DNA from: Flavobacterium sp. UBA7663
GTDB taxonomy: Bacteria > Bacteroidota > Bacteroidia > Flavobacteriales > Flavobacteriaceae
DNA length: 64,000 bases
Assembly (NCBI RefSeq): GCF_002483315.1
Contig: NZ_DLHR01000014.1
Coordinates: forward strand, 33,507-97,506
Reading direction: 5' to 3'
The notes beneath the pieces are model-generated. The model was not told the origin of the DNA, searched no databases, and saw nothing but the letters and a program-made list of their open reading frames with translations. Below, in pieces: positions 50,411 through 58,710 of the stretch; position 1 is the first letter of the stretch; every line of letters starts with the position of its first letter. Position numbers and translations under genes: made by a program.

Positions 50411-52021
50411 TTAATTAAAATCAAAGCGTATTCCTAATGAAACGTTGTTTTGATCAATATTATTGTTCTTGAACATTGGATTTAAGTCATATTTAACATA
50501 TAGACTGGTTTGACCATATCCTAAATAAGCGCTTAACCCGTATGTAAAATCAGAAACATTGAAATCTCCTTTTTGTTTTTCTTTTACTTTAATGTCGTCA
50601 ACTTCGTATTTTAAAATTTGTTTTGACTTAATGCGAACACCTCCATAACCTCCAATTCCTAAACGAACCGACTCATGTGTTCTGAAATAGGTTTTTGTAC
50701 CATCTTTTGAAAGTTTTTTAGGTGTAAAATCGAATTCTAAATGCAATGGCGCTGTTAAATACACATTTCTAAAACGAGAATCATCTAATTTTACAGTTGA
50801 TGTAACTAAATCTGTTTGATCACCATTTTTAACGAAATAACGATTATCAGTTGGACGAAGATTGTTATACATCAATGATAGTCCGTATTTAGCATGAAGC
50901 AGATTGTTGTTTTTGAAAATTCTTGAATTATAAGTAACTCCCCATTCATAAAAATGCGAACCCCAAACTCTATAATCTGAATCTTCTAAATTTTCTCCGT
51001 CGGTAATCACATTATTTAAACCAAAGGCAAAAACAAATTGTGATGTAGTTCTTTTAGATTTTCTTTCGGCTTTATCTTTTTCTCCATTGTAGATTTTCAT
51101 GGAGCCTAAGTTGATTTCGGTCCTATTTTCTCCAATAGAATCATCTTTACTACTTCCTAAAACAATCTTAGTTCCTCCTCTTTTTGGTTTGTCATCAGAA
51201 TCAGAAATTTTACCATCCACTTTATCTTGAACCAATTGAGCTAATTTTGCTTCTTCAATTGCTACTTTAGTTTCAATATTGTTAGCACGTTCTTGAGCAA
51301 TTTTAGATTTCAAATCTTGTGCTTTTTCAGCTGAAATTTCTCCTTCTTTTACTTTTAAATCAATTGCTTCAACTTCTTTTTTTAAAGCGTTTTTTTCTTC
51401 AGTAGTAATCATTTCAATGCTGTTTGCAATTGCTTTCGCTTTATCTTCAAATGAAATACTTTTTGAATTTCTACCTTTTATAATTCCAGTTTCTGAAACA
51501 GAATCATCTACAATCTCAAGTTGTATGTCTTTAAACCAAATTTGACCTGTTCCATCTAACAAGACGCCATAAGAAAAATCTGTTGCATCTTGAGGTACAA
51601 ATAAAACAACTTCGTATTTAGCCCAATCACTTGTTCCTTCTATAGCTCTATTTTGCATATTATCAAAAGAAAGAACTTTATCATTATAATAATCAATTCG
51701 CATCCAAAGTCCAGCCCAAGATTTTACTTTTTCACTTTTAACATAACCTGTCATTTTGATAGTTTTTCCCAAATATAAATCAGGCTTACTCGATTTCATT
51801 AAAGTTCCAAAACCCTCTATTTTTTTATCAATAGATCGTATAGTTAAAACTTCTTGCTCGTTAGATGTTGATTTTTTTGACAAACCCATTTCATAACTTT
51901 CTGGCTTACTTCCACGTGCAATCCACTCGGTTGATTTCTCTATAGTTTCTATTTCCTGCGCAACGGCTTTTGTTAGGAAACTAAACACCATAACGATGGT
52001 GTACAAAATAATTTTTTGCAT
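50411..52021 (-). CDS. outer membrane beta-barrel protein with jelly-roll and coiled-coil N-terminal parts
   Basis: The 536-residue protein has a signal peptide (1-21), a beta-sandwich at about 25-173 (W-A-G-L-W-M-R-I-D-Y, S-F-D-N-M-Q-N-R, G-T-G-Q-I-W-F-K-D) of the kind found in AraC-type regulators and other proteins, a Lys/Glu-rich coiled coil (190-255) and a C-terminal barrel (about 325-536) ending in F-D-F-N. It is last in an ECF sigma operon. The barrel would sit in the outer membrane, with the sandwich in the periplasm or outside. No function is known. Confidence 0.75.
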   Translation of the reverse strand: MQKIILYTIVMVFSFLTKAVAQEIETIEKSTEWIARGSKPESYEMGLSKKSTSNEQEVLTIRSIDKKIEGFGTLMKSSKPDLYLGKTIKMTGYVKSEKVKSWAGLWMRIDYYNDKVLSFDNMQNRAIEGTSDWAKYEVVLFVPQDATDFSYGVLLDGTGQIWFKDIQLEIVDDSVSETGIIKGRNSKSISFEDKAKAIANSIEMITTEEKNALKKEVEAIDLKVKEGEISAEKAQDLKSKIAQERANNIETKVAIEEAKLAQLVQDKVDGKISDSDDKPKRGGTKIVLGSSKDDSIGENRTEINLGSMKIYNGEKDKAERKSKRTTSQFVFAFGLNNVITDGENLEDSDYRVWGSHFYEWGVTYNSRIFKNNNLLHAKYGLSLMYNNLRPTDNRYFVKNGDQTDLVTSTVKLDDSRFRNVYLTAPLHLEFDFTPKKLSKDGTKTYFRTHESVRLGIGGYGGVRIKSKQILKYEVDDIKVKEKQKGDFNVSDFTYGLSAYLGYGQTSLYVKYDLNPMFKNNNIDQNNVSLGIRFDFN

Positions 52022-52055
52022 GACTGTTTGATTTTTAATTAATGATGATTTTTGT

Positions 52056-52739
52056 TTATTCGTAATTTCTATTCGCTAAAGCTGATTTAGCATCTTTAAA
52101 CTTCCTATTTAATTTATCTAAAGTAGTTTCTCTGTGATTTTCGTCTAATTCTTTTTCAACATTTGTTAGTAACGAATTAGCATCTACTTTCATTTTAGCT
52201 TTTGGACTTATTTTTTTATCTGAAATAATCACTTTTTCACCTGTTTGAACTTCGGCTAATAAATTTTCAGGCGAAACATATTTGTATGAGTTGGGAGTTT
52301 GAAGTTGGGAGTTGGGAGTGATTTTTTCTTCCAAATCATTTTCCGGTTTTATCAATTCATTTGTTTCCTTTGATTTCTTGTTTTTTTGCGTTTTTGAAAA
52401 GTTTACTTCATTTTGAACTAAAACGGATTGTTCTTTTTCAACTAAAATCTCATTTATTTTAGTTGTTTCAATTGAATCTGTTTCTTCATTAATGGTTGTT
52501 ACAATTGGTGTTGAAATATTAATTTCTGTTGTTTCGTTTGAATTGAAAAGGAAAAATCCCAATCCGAAAAAAAGTATCGTAGAAGCGGCCACAAAAAACC
52601 AACCATAACCTTTCTTTGGCTTTTTTTCTTCTGAAACCGTAAGCATAGCATCTAATCGGTCCCAAGCTTGAGTTGATGGCTGAATTTCTCTAGCATTCAG
52701 CTTTTCTCTTATTTGATTATCTATTTTATTTGGTTCCAT
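52056..52739 (-). CDS. putative anti-sigma factor, single membrane span
   Basis: This 227-residue protein has a cytoplasmic N-terminus (about 1-42, I-R-E-K-L-N-A-R-E-I-Q-P-S-T-Q-A-W-D-R-L), a transmembrane helix (about 44-64) and a low-complexity periplasmic part. The topology and its 14-base overlap with the ECF sigma gene suggest an anti-sigma factor, though no zinc motif is seen. A TTGGGAGT-type repeat (52288-52320) lies in frame and encodes T-P-N-S-Q-L-Q-T-P-N-S. It is followed by the outer membrane gene. Confidence 0.72.
   Translation of the reverse strand: MEPNKIDNQIREKLNAREIQPSTQAWDRLDAMLTVSEEKKPKKGYGWFFVAASTILFFGLGFFLFNSNETTEINISTPIVTTINEETDSIETTKINEILVEKEQSVLVQNEVNFSKTQKNKKSKETNELIKPENDLEEKITPNSQLQTPNSYKYVSPENLLAEVQTGEKVIISDKKISPKAKMKVDANSLLTNVEKELDENHRETTLDKLNRKFKDAKSALANRNYE
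52288..52320. repeat. TTGGGAGT-type repeat inside the anti-sigma gene
   Basis: GAGTTGGGAGTTTGAAGTTG followed by GGAGTTGGGAGTG contains three near-identical units. Repeats of this type are usually intergenic in flavobacteria. Here the unit is translated as a duplicated T-P-N-S segment. Confidence 0.6.
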
Positions 52740-53295
52740 TTAATTTGTTTTTTAAGTCGGTGATTTGTTGTTGCAATAACTTTCGGGCGTGTGATAATTG
52801 CGATTTTGATGTTCCTTCACTTATTTTGAGCATTTCAGCTATTTCCTGATGTTTGTAGCCTTCAATCGCATATAAATTAAATACCATTTTATAACCATCG
52901 GGTAAATTGTCAATCATGTTTTGAATGTCATCTACCGAAAAATCTTCCATTTCATAAACCGATTCATTCTCACTTACCGTAACATCATCTATATCTTGGT
53001 GATTGAAATTATTCTTTTTCACCCGAATAAAATCGATACATTCATAAATCATAATTCTGCGAATCCAACCTTCAAAACTACCTTTGTGTTCAAAATTTTT
53101 CAGATTAGTAAACACTTTCATAAATCCTGTAATCATTACATCTTCTGCGTGGTGAATGTCTTTTATGTATTGGCGACACACACTTAACATTTTAGAAGAA
53201 AACTTGGCATAAATCTGCTGTTGTGCTTGTCGATTATTTTCAACAGCCAACATAATAAGTTGTTTTTCTTCTTGATGTAATTGAATTACTTTCAT
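52726..53295 (-). CDS. ECF-family RNA polymerase sigma factor
   Basis: The 189-residue protein has sigma region 2 (H-H-A-E-D-V-M-I-T-G-F-M-K-V-F, F-E-G-W-I-R-R-I-M-I-Y) and region 4 (Y-K-H-Q-E-I-A-E-M-L-K-I-S-E-G-T-S-K-S-Q-L). No regions 1 or 3 are present. It is first of a three-gene operon with a putative anti-sigma factor and an outer membrane protein. Its own promoter (53396-53425) has the ECF shape, so autoregulation is likely. Inducing signal unknown, probably envelope-related. Confidence 0.93.
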   Translation of the reverse strand: MKVIQLHQEEKQLIMLAVENNRQAQQQIYAKFSSKMLSVCRQYIKDIHHAEDVMITGFMKVFTNLKNFEHKGSFEGWIRRIMIYECIDFIRVKKNNFNHQDIDDVTVSENESVYEMEDFSVDDIQNMIDNLPDGYKMVFNLYAIEGYKHQEIAEMLKISEGTSKSQLSHARKLLQQQITDLKNKLNGTK

Positions 53296-53329
53296 TTTTC
53301 AAGTTCAATGTCAAGTTCAATATCAAACT

Positions 53330-53337
53330 CAAATTTA
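53330..53337 (-). promoter_or_regulatory. -7 promoter element TAAATTTG, second promoter for the ECF operon
   Basis: The minus-strand TAAATTTG matches the housekeeping -7 consensus and lies 35 bases before the sigma ATG. It would give basal expression. Confidence 0.45.
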
Positions 53338-53395
53338 TACTATTTGAAATTGATTTTTGGTCTTGGGCTTGTTATTGAATTATTGCTTCTAATTA

Positions 53396-53425
53396 TATAG
53401 ACGAGAATGTTTTGAAAATGGTTGC
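53396..53425 (-). promoter_or_regulatory. ECF-type promoter (GCAAC-N17-CGTCTATA) of the sigma operon
   Basis: On the minus strand GCAAC (53421-53425) is followed after 17 bases by CGTCTATA (53396-53403). The AAC...CGT form with a 16-17-base spacer is typical of ECF promoters, and autoregulation is common. The gap 53296-53534 holds no ORF. Confidence 0.65.
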
Positions 53426-53534
53426 ATGAATCTTTAAAAAAATAAAAAAACTTCTAATTAAGGAACGCAGATTGAAATAATTAGAGAAATTTTAAAAATT
53501 GAAATTGACTTTTGCCCTTGAAATTGAACTTTTT

Positions 53535-54515
53535 TTATTTTTTTCTTTCAATAACGTAATTTACCATTAAAATAAGGGAATCTTTATAAGTAGATGTTGG
53601 GAAATCTTGTAATAATGAAAGTGCTTCTTGCTGAAATTGCACCATTTTTTCTTCGGCGTACGTTAATCCGTTTTTGTCTTTTACAAATTGGATAACTGCT
53701 GCAACGCGCTTTTTATCTTTATTATGATTTTTTACCGAATTGATTACCCAACTTTTTTCTTTTGGAGAACAATTATTCAAAGCGTAAATCAGTGGCAATG
53801 TCATTTTTTGTTCTTTGATGTCAATTCCGGTTGGTTTTCCAATAGCGTCATCGGTATAATCGAATAAATCGTCTTTAATTTGAAATGCCATTCCGATAAG
53901 CTCTCCAAATTTTCGCATTTTCTCGACCACATCTTTATCTTCTGGAGCAACAGAACATGCGCCAAGCGAACAACAAGCTGCAATTAAAGTAGCTGTTTTT
54001 TGTCGGATAATTTCGTAATAAATATCTTCAGTGATGTCTAATCTGCGTGCTTTTTCAATTTGAAGTAATTCGCCTTCACTCATTTCACGAACTGCGACTG
54101 AAATGATTTTTAACAAATCAAAATCGTTATTATCAATAGAAAGCAATAAACCTTTTGAAAGCAAATAATCACCTACTAAAACGGCAATTTTATTTTTCCA
54201 AAGCGCATTCAAAGAAAAAAAACCACGACGTTTGTTACTATCGTCTACGACATCATCATGAACTAAAGTTGCAGTATGGATTAATTCAATAACCGAAGCA
54301 CCACGATATGTTCGCTCATTAATGGAACCACCCGAAACCATTTTAGCCGTTAAGAAAACAAACATTGGTCGCATTTGTTTTCCCTTTCGATTTACTATGT
54401 AATGTGTGATTCTGTTTAATAAAGCCACTTTTGAAGACATGGAATCGCGAAACTTCTCTTCAAAGAGTTCCATTTCATTTGCGATGGGTAGCTTTATTTG
54501 TTCGGTTATTTTCAT
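53535..54515 (-). CDS. polyprenyl diphosphate synthase
   Basis: This 326-residue trans-prenyltransferase has both Asp-rich motifs: D-D-V-V-D (near residue 84) and D-D-L-F-D. It adds isopentenyl units to an allylic diphosphate to make the long side chain of menaquinone, by family comparison. Chain length cannot be told from sequence with certainty. It is preceded by a -7 box (54524) with an unusually short leader. Confidence 0.93.
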   Translation of the reverse strand: MKITEQIKLPIANEMELFEEKFRDSMSSKVALLNRITHYIVNRKGKQMRPMFVFLTAKMVSGGSINERTYRGASVIELIHTATLVHDDVVDDSNKRRGFFSLNALWKNKIAVLVGDYLLSKGLLLSIDNNDFDLLKIISVAVREMSEGELLQIEKARRLDITEDIYYEIIRQKTATLIAACCSLGACSVAPEDKDVVEKMRKFGELIGMAFQIKDDLFDYTDDAIGKPTGIDIKEQKMTLPLIYALNNCSPKEKSWVINSVKNHNKDKKRVAAVIQFVKDKNGLTYAEEKMVQFQQEALSLLQDFPTSTYKDSLILMVNYVIERKK

Positions 54516-54523
54516 TGAGGTAT

Positions 54524-54531
54524 CAAAAATA
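54524..54531 (-). promoter_or_regulatory. -7 promoter element TATTTTTG for the polyprenyl synthase
   Basis: The minus-strand TATTTTTG lies nine bases before the ATG at 54515, suggesting a transcript with almost no leader. Confidence 0.5.
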
Positions 54532-54572
54532 CAAAAACAAACTCGTTAGTCAAAAGTTTAGCAAAAGATTAT

Positions 54573-54608
54573 AAAAAAAGAGACTCCGAACTTTATCGAA
54601 ATCTCTTT
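54573..54608 (-). terminator. terminator after the regulatory-domain gene at 54631
   Basis: The 7-bp arms AAAGAGA and TCTCTTT enclose an 18-base loop and lead to T7 on the minus strand. It is weaker than others in the window. Confidence 0.6.
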
Positions 54609-54630
54609 GATTTTTTAGAATGAAAACCTA

Positions 54631-55788
54631 TTAATTTTTAATAGAATCAACAAATTGCTGTTCGCTTTCTTTTAAAGGAAAAATGTTGTTCATTTTCCAA
54701 AATTTCTCTGTGTAATTAGTGCCAGCTTCAAAAATAGTTTTTCCATCAAAACCTTTTTCTGGTATTTCTACGTCGTTTTTGCTATCAAGCACTAATAAAT
54801 CAAAAGTACCACTAACATTGTCGTGTACTTTTTTACCCATTTGAATATAAATATTAAAACTACTTTTATAGTAAACCAATTCATATTGGTTATTTACAAA
54901 CTTAAACTTACACCAAACCGATTGGTCATTAAGTTTTAATTTAGCAATTAATATATTTTTAAGTTTTGAATTTTTCTTGTGAGATTCTGCTATTTCAACC
55001 TTAAATTCAATTATTTTATTGGATTTATTATCTACGATAACATAACCTTCGTACAATAATTCATCGCTATCTGCATTCGGAATTATTTTAATGAATTCGT
55101 ATTCAAACCCAGCTGCATCTCTTCTTAAATATCGATCAAAAGTATATTCTTTACTCTTAATAAGATTTTCAATTCCATCAAAATTATAAGCATATTTTAC
55201 ATAATCTCTTACATTGTAGGCCGAATCCATTCCATTCAAAACAGAACTCGTTGAATCTTGCAAATTGGATTTTATAGCTCTACTTTGATTTATTTGTAAA
55301 ACCGATTTACCATTTCCTTTTTTAATGAAATAATCCATTTTAGCATCTGAATACTTGGTATACTGATTGTTAATTTTTACAATTTCTCTACCATATGTAG
55401 TTAACTTAGTGTTTTTTACGGCACGAACTTTAGCGTCTTTTATTAACGATTTCAAAAAATCTCTACCTGAAACATTTGAGATTATTAATTCATCTAAAAC
55501 ATACACTTTTGGACTTAGATAAATTTCAACTTCCTTAGTTTCAAACACGACTTTCTTGGTTTCGTAATTGATATGACTAATCTCAACTTCTTTAATGTGA
55601 TGTAATGAAAATTCACCATTTTCATTTGTCATCGTGCCAGTCAAATTTCCCGAATTATCTTTAAAAAGAATATTTACAAAAGGAACCGTTTCTTTTGTTT
55701 CTGCATCTTTAATAATTCCTTTTGTAATGTTTTCTTGTGAAAAACTAAACGTAAAAAAAAGTAGAAAAAATAAGGTGTGCTTAATCAT
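54631..55788 (-). CDS. secreted protein with carboxypeptidase-regulatory-like domain
   Basis: This 385-residue protein has a signal peptide (1-17) and an N-terminal CarboxypepD_reg-like beta-sandwich (about 20-95, G-I-I-K-D-A-E-T-K-E-T-V-P-F-V-N-I). A long mixed alpha/beta region follows, of the DUF5686-like type without the barrel. It is probably an outer membrane or periplasmic protein. No neighbour explains the role; it is a single transcription unit with its own terminator. Confidence 0.75.
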   Translation of the reverse strand: MIKHTLFFLLFFTFSFSQENITKGIIKDAETKETVPFVNILFKDNSGNLTGTMTNENGEFSLHHIKEVEISHINYETKKVVFETKEVEIYLSPKVYVLDELIISNVSGRDFLKSLIKDAKVRAVKNTKLTTYGREIVKINNQYTKYSDAKMDYFIKKGNGKSVLQINQSRAIKSNLQDSTSSVLNGMDSAYNVRDYVKYAYNFDGIENLIKSKEYTFDRYLRRDAAGFEYEFIKIIPNADSDELLYEGYVIVDNKSNKIIEFKVEIAESHKKNSKLKNILIAKLKLNDQSVWCKFKFVNNQYELVYYKSSFNIYIQMGKKVHDNVSGTFDLLVLDSKNDVEIPEKGFDGKTIFEAGTNYTEKFWKMNNIFPLKESEQQFVDSIKN

Positions 55789-55928
55789 AATGTTTGATGT
55801 GTGTTTATTGAAACTGAAATTTATTTCTTAAATAAAAAAAATTTCAGTTGTACGAAGATACTGTTTCTTACAAAAAAACACGTATTTCCTACATCTTTTT
55901 ATAGCACAAAAATTACAATAATTGAATT

Positions 55929-56969
55929 TTAAGATTTATTTGCTAATTGACCACAAGCCGCATCAATATCTTTTCCACGACTTCTTCTCACTTTTGCAAC
56001 AATATTACTTTTTGCTAAAGCCGTAATATAAGCGTTAGTTGCCTCTTCTGATGCTTGTTGAAACATACCGTCGTCAATAGGATTATACTCGATAAGATTA
56101 ACTTTACATGGTACATATTTACAGAATTTCACCAAAGCATCAATTGATTTTTTATCGTCATTGATTCCTTTCCAAACTACGTATTCGTATGTAACTTTGC
56201 TTTTCGTTTTTCTGTACCAATATTCTAAACTTTCACGTAAATCGGTTAGTGGAAAATTTTTGGTAAATGGCATGATTTCATTTCGAATTTCCTCCACAGC
56301 TGAATGCAAAGAAACTGCTAATTTGAATTTCACCTCATCGTCTGCCATTTTTTTAATCATTTTCGGAATTCCAGAAGTAGAAACTGTGATACGTTTTGGC
56401 GACATTCCTAAACCTTCGGTAGACGTAATCATATCAATAGCTTTCATTACGTTTGGATAATTCATCAAAGGCTCACCCATTCCCATGAAAACGATATTTG
56501 ATAGAGGTCGGTCATAATATAAACGACTTTCGTTATCAATTGCAGCTACTTGGTCATAGATTTCTCCTGGTTCCAAATTTCTCATGCGTTTTAATCTCGC
56601 TGTAGCACAAAAATTACAATCTAAACTACAACCCACTTGCGAAGAAACACAAGCTGTCGTTCGAGTTTCTGTAGGAATCAAAACCGATTCTACAATTAAG
56701 TCATCGTGCAAACGAACCGCGTTTTTAACTGTTCCGTCTTCGCTACGTTGTAAAGTATCTACTTTTATGTGATTAATTACAAAATTAGCTTCTAACATAG
56801 CGCGTGTTTCTTTAGACACATTCGTCATATCTTCAAAAGTATGCGCGCGTTTTTGCCATAACCATTCGTAAACTTGGTTGCCACGAAATGCTTTGTCTCC
56901 GTTAGAAACAAAAAAGTTGCGCAATTGTTCTTTAGTAAGTGCTCGTATGTCTTTTTTCTCGATTTGCAT
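55929..56969 (-). CDS. rlmN: 23S rRNA/tRNA adenine-C2 methyltransferase RlmN
   Basis: This 346-residue radical-SAM enzyme has the [4Fe-4S] motif C-x3-C-x2-C in V-G-C-S-L-D-C-N-F-C, the catalytic Cys in T-A-C-V-S-S-Q and the second catalytic Cys near the end (A-A-C-G-Q-L). It methylates A2503 of 23S rRNA and A37 of some tRNAs. The -7 box ends four bases before the ATG, so the transcript is predicted leaderless. Confidence 0.96.
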   Translation of the reverse strand: MQIEKKDIRALTKEQLRNFFVSNGDKAFRGNQVYEWLWQKRAHTFEDMTNVSKETRAMLEANFVINHIKVDTLQRSEDGTVKNAVRLHDDLIVESVLIPTETRTTACVSSQVGCSLDCNFCATARLKRMRNLEPGEIYDQVAAIDNESRLYYDRPLSNIVFMGMGEPLMNYPNVMKAIDMITSTEGLGMSPKRITVSTSGIPKMIKKMADDEVKFKLAVSLHSAVEEIRNEIMPFTKNFPLTDLRESLEYWYRKTKSKVTYEYVVWKGINDDKKSIDALVKFCKYVPCKVNLIEYNPIDDGMFQQASEEATNAYITALAKSNIVAKVRRSRGKDIDAACGQLANKS

Positions 56970-56973
56970 GGTG

Positions 56974-56981
56974 CAAAAGTA
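56974..56981 (-). promoter_or_regulatory. -7 promoter element TACTTTTG for rlmN
   Basis: The minus-strand TACTTTTG is separated from the ATG only by CACC, so the first base of the mRNA should be at or near the start codon. Confidence 0.6.
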
Positions 56982-56983
56982 AT

Positions 56984-57022
56984 GAATTTAGAATTTAGAA
57001 TTCAGAAATTAGAAATTAGAAG
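56984..57022. repeat. AATTTAGA-type tandem repeat between rlmN and the O-methyltransferase
   Basis: Units of GAATTTAGAATTTAGAATTC followed by AGAAATTAGAAATTAGAAG form a partly palindromic stretch. It resembles the element at 21175-21210. Confidence 0.5.
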
Positions 57023-57034
57023 AGTTGGAATTTG

Positions 57035-57042
57035 TATTTTTG
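57035..57042 (+). promoter_or_regulatory. -7 promoter element TATTTTTG for the O-methyltransferase
   Basis: The octamer lies 19 bases before the ATG at 57062. Confidence 0.5.
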
Positions 57043-57061
57043 TTGAAAATTTGATTTTATC

Positions 57062-57703
57062 ATGCATTTCATATCAGAAGATTTAGAAGATTACGTTGCC
57101 AATCATTCACAAGCGGAACCTGAATTATTAGCGAAACTTAACAAAGAAACTTACCAAAAAATCATGCAACCTCGTATGTTGAGCGGTCATTTTCAAGGTA
57201 GAGTTTTGAGTATGCTTTCTAAAATTATTCGCCCAAAACATATTTTGGAAATTGGAACGTATACTGGTTATGCTGCTTTGTGTTTAGCAGAAGGATTGGC
57301 TGAAAACGGAACTTTAGATACAATTGATATTGAAGAAGAATTAGTAGATTTTCAAAGAAAATATTTTGATGCCTCGCCATGGAAAGATCAAATTTTTCAA
57401 CACTTAGGCGATGCGGTTGAAATTATTCCAACACTAAATAAAAAATTTGATTTGGTTTTCATTGATGCCGATAAAGAAAATTACGTGAATTACTTTCACT
57501 TGATTGTTCCCATGATGAATAAAGGCGGAATTATCTTATCGGATAATGTCTTGTGGAGCGGAAAAGTTTTGGAAGAAGTAAAACCTAACGATAAAAGCAC
57601 ACCTGTTTTATTAGAATACAATCAACTATTGAACACTGACCCAAGAGTAGAGACGGTTTTGTTGCCTATTCGTGATGGTTTGACGGTTAGTCGTGTTTTG
57701 TAA
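57062..57703 (+). CDS. O-methyltransferase (class I, COMT-like)
   Basis: This 213-residue SAM-dependent methyltransferase has the SAM motif I-L-E-I-G-T-Y-T-G-Y-A-A-L and the metal/acid motif F-I-D-A-D-K-E-N-Y, as in catechol O-methyltransferase relatives (TrmR/YrrM type). A likely role is methylation of a tRNA wobble uridine derivative or a small catechol; the substrate is not clear. Its 3' end overlaps the convergent PAP2 gene by 17 bases. Confidence 0.9.
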   Translation: MHFISEDLEDYVANHSQAEPELLAKLNKETYQKIMQPRMLSGHFQGRVLSMLSKIIRPKHILEIGTYTGYAALCLAEGLAENGTLDTIDIEEELVDFQRKYFDASPWKDQIFQHLGDAVEIIPTLNKKFDLVFIDADKENYVNYFHLIVPMMNKGGIILSDNVLWSGKVLEEVKPNDKSTPVLLEYNQLLNTDPRVETVLLPIRDGLTVSRVL

Positions 57704-58259
57704 TGAAATTGTATTTTTTTCCAAAAAACAAGTACAATTTATAAAACACTAAACCAAAAGTTGCTCCAAACAAATAACCTGTAAGAATATCTCCTGGATA
57801 GTGCAATCCTAAGTAAATTCTGCTGTAAGCAAAAATTAGTGGAAACAAAAACAGCAAATAAGTGTGTTTATAATATTTGCGAAGGATTAATACAACAAAC
57901 GTTGTAGAGGCAAATGAATTAGAAGCATGTCCAGAGAAAAAACTAAATGATTTTCTTGTGATTACTTCTCTAATTGTCCCATCAAGTTCGGGATTGTTAC
58001 ATGGTCGTAAACGTTCGAAAGAATATTTAAAAAGATTTGTAATTTGGTCTGTAAAAGTTATTAATACCGCTAAAAAAAGAATGATAATTCCTAAACCTTT
58101 CCAACCCACTTTCTTTTGAATGAGATAAAAAACTCCAACAAAAAGTGGTGACCAATAGATTTGTTTGGTAATAATTTTCCAAAAACCATCAAACGGTTCA
58201 GAACCTAATCCGTTTAAAAAAACAAATAATTCTTTATCTAGGTTAATTAACTGTTCCAA
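57687..58259 (-). CDS. PAP2-family membrane phosphatase
   Basis: This 190-residue integral membrane protein has all three PAP2 motifs: K-x6-R-P (K-Y-S-F-E-R-L-R-P), S-G-H (F-F-S-G-H-A-S) and S-R-x5-H-x3-D (S-R-I-Y-L-G-L-H-Y-P-G-D). It would dephosphorylate undecaprenyl diphosphate or a phospholipid phosphate. The start is TTG 58259, one base after the tatA stop; no in-frame ATG exists upstream to the preceding stop. It is coupled to tatA. Confidence 0.92.
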   Translation of the reverse strand: MEQLINLDKELFVFLNGLGSEPFDGFWKIITKQIYWSPLFVGVFYLIQKKVGWKGLGIIILFLAVLITFTDQITNLFKYSFERLRPCNNPELDGTIREVITRKSFSFFSGHASNSFASTTFVVLILRKYYKHTYLLFLFPLIFAYSRIYLGLHYPGDILTGYLFGATFGLVFYKLYLFFGKKYNFITKHD

Positions 58260-58260
58260 A

Positions 58261-58608
58261 TTACAATTGTCTTTTTACAGGTCCGGTAATAGTTTCTATA
58301 TCTTCTTTTACTTTTTCAATCGGATTTTGAACATCTAAATTGATGTTTTCCATAGGATTTACCATTTTTGCAATTCCCTCTTTTGCTTTTGCTATTTCAT
58401 CTGAAACACCTCCTGTTAAAGTATTCATATCCAAACCAGCATCTTGAGTTCCTTTCTGAATTTCGCTTTTAATTTCGTTTGTTGCATTTTTTAACTGCGC
58501 CATACCTTTACCCAAAGCACGTGCAATATCTGGAATCTTATCTGATCCAAACAACATTAAAACTACTAGAATAATGAAAAATAATTCGCCTCCTCCTATT
58601 CCAAACAT
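58261..58608 (-). CDS. tatA: twin-arginine translocase subunit TatA
   Basis: This 115-residue protein has the N-terminal transmembrane helix (G-E-L-F-F-I-I-L-V-V-L-M-L-F-G), the hinge F-G-S-D-K-I-P and an amphipathic helix (I-A-R-A-L-G-K-G-M). TatA oligomers form the pore for folded Tat substrates. TatB is a possible alternative, but the N-terminus fits TatA/E. tatC is not in the window. The -7 box is at 58636-58643. Confidence 0.9.
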   Translation of the reverse strand: MFGIGGGELFFIILVVLMLFGSDKIPDIARALGKGMAQLKNATNEIKSEIQKGTQDAGLDMNTLTGGVSDEIAKAKEGIAKMVNPMENINLDVQNPIEKVKEDIETITGPVKRQL

Positions 58609-58635
58609 AACGTATTGTCTTGAAAATTAACTTCG

Positions 58636-58643
58636 CAAAGTTA
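58636..58643 (-). promoter_or_regulatory. -7 promoter element TAACTTTG for tatA
   Basis: The minus-strand TAACTTTG lies 28 bases before the tatA ATG. Confidence 0.55.
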
Positions 58644-58677
58644 CAAAGTTTTATACCTACTTTATCTTAAAGTAATC

Positions 58678-58705
58678 AAAAAAAAGACTATCCGAAGATA
58701 GTCTT
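58678..58705 (-). terminator. terminator after the M1 peptidase, UUCG tetraloop
   Basis: The 9-bp arms AAGACTATC and GATAGTCTT are closed on the minus strand by C(TTCG)G, a very stable tetraloop, and followed by a T tract. Confidence 0.9.
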
Positions 58706-58710
58706 AATTC

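Noticed and set aside
52921..53187. Plus-strand frame within the ECF sigma gene
   Set aside because: It is the complement of a clear sigma factor and has no recognisable features.
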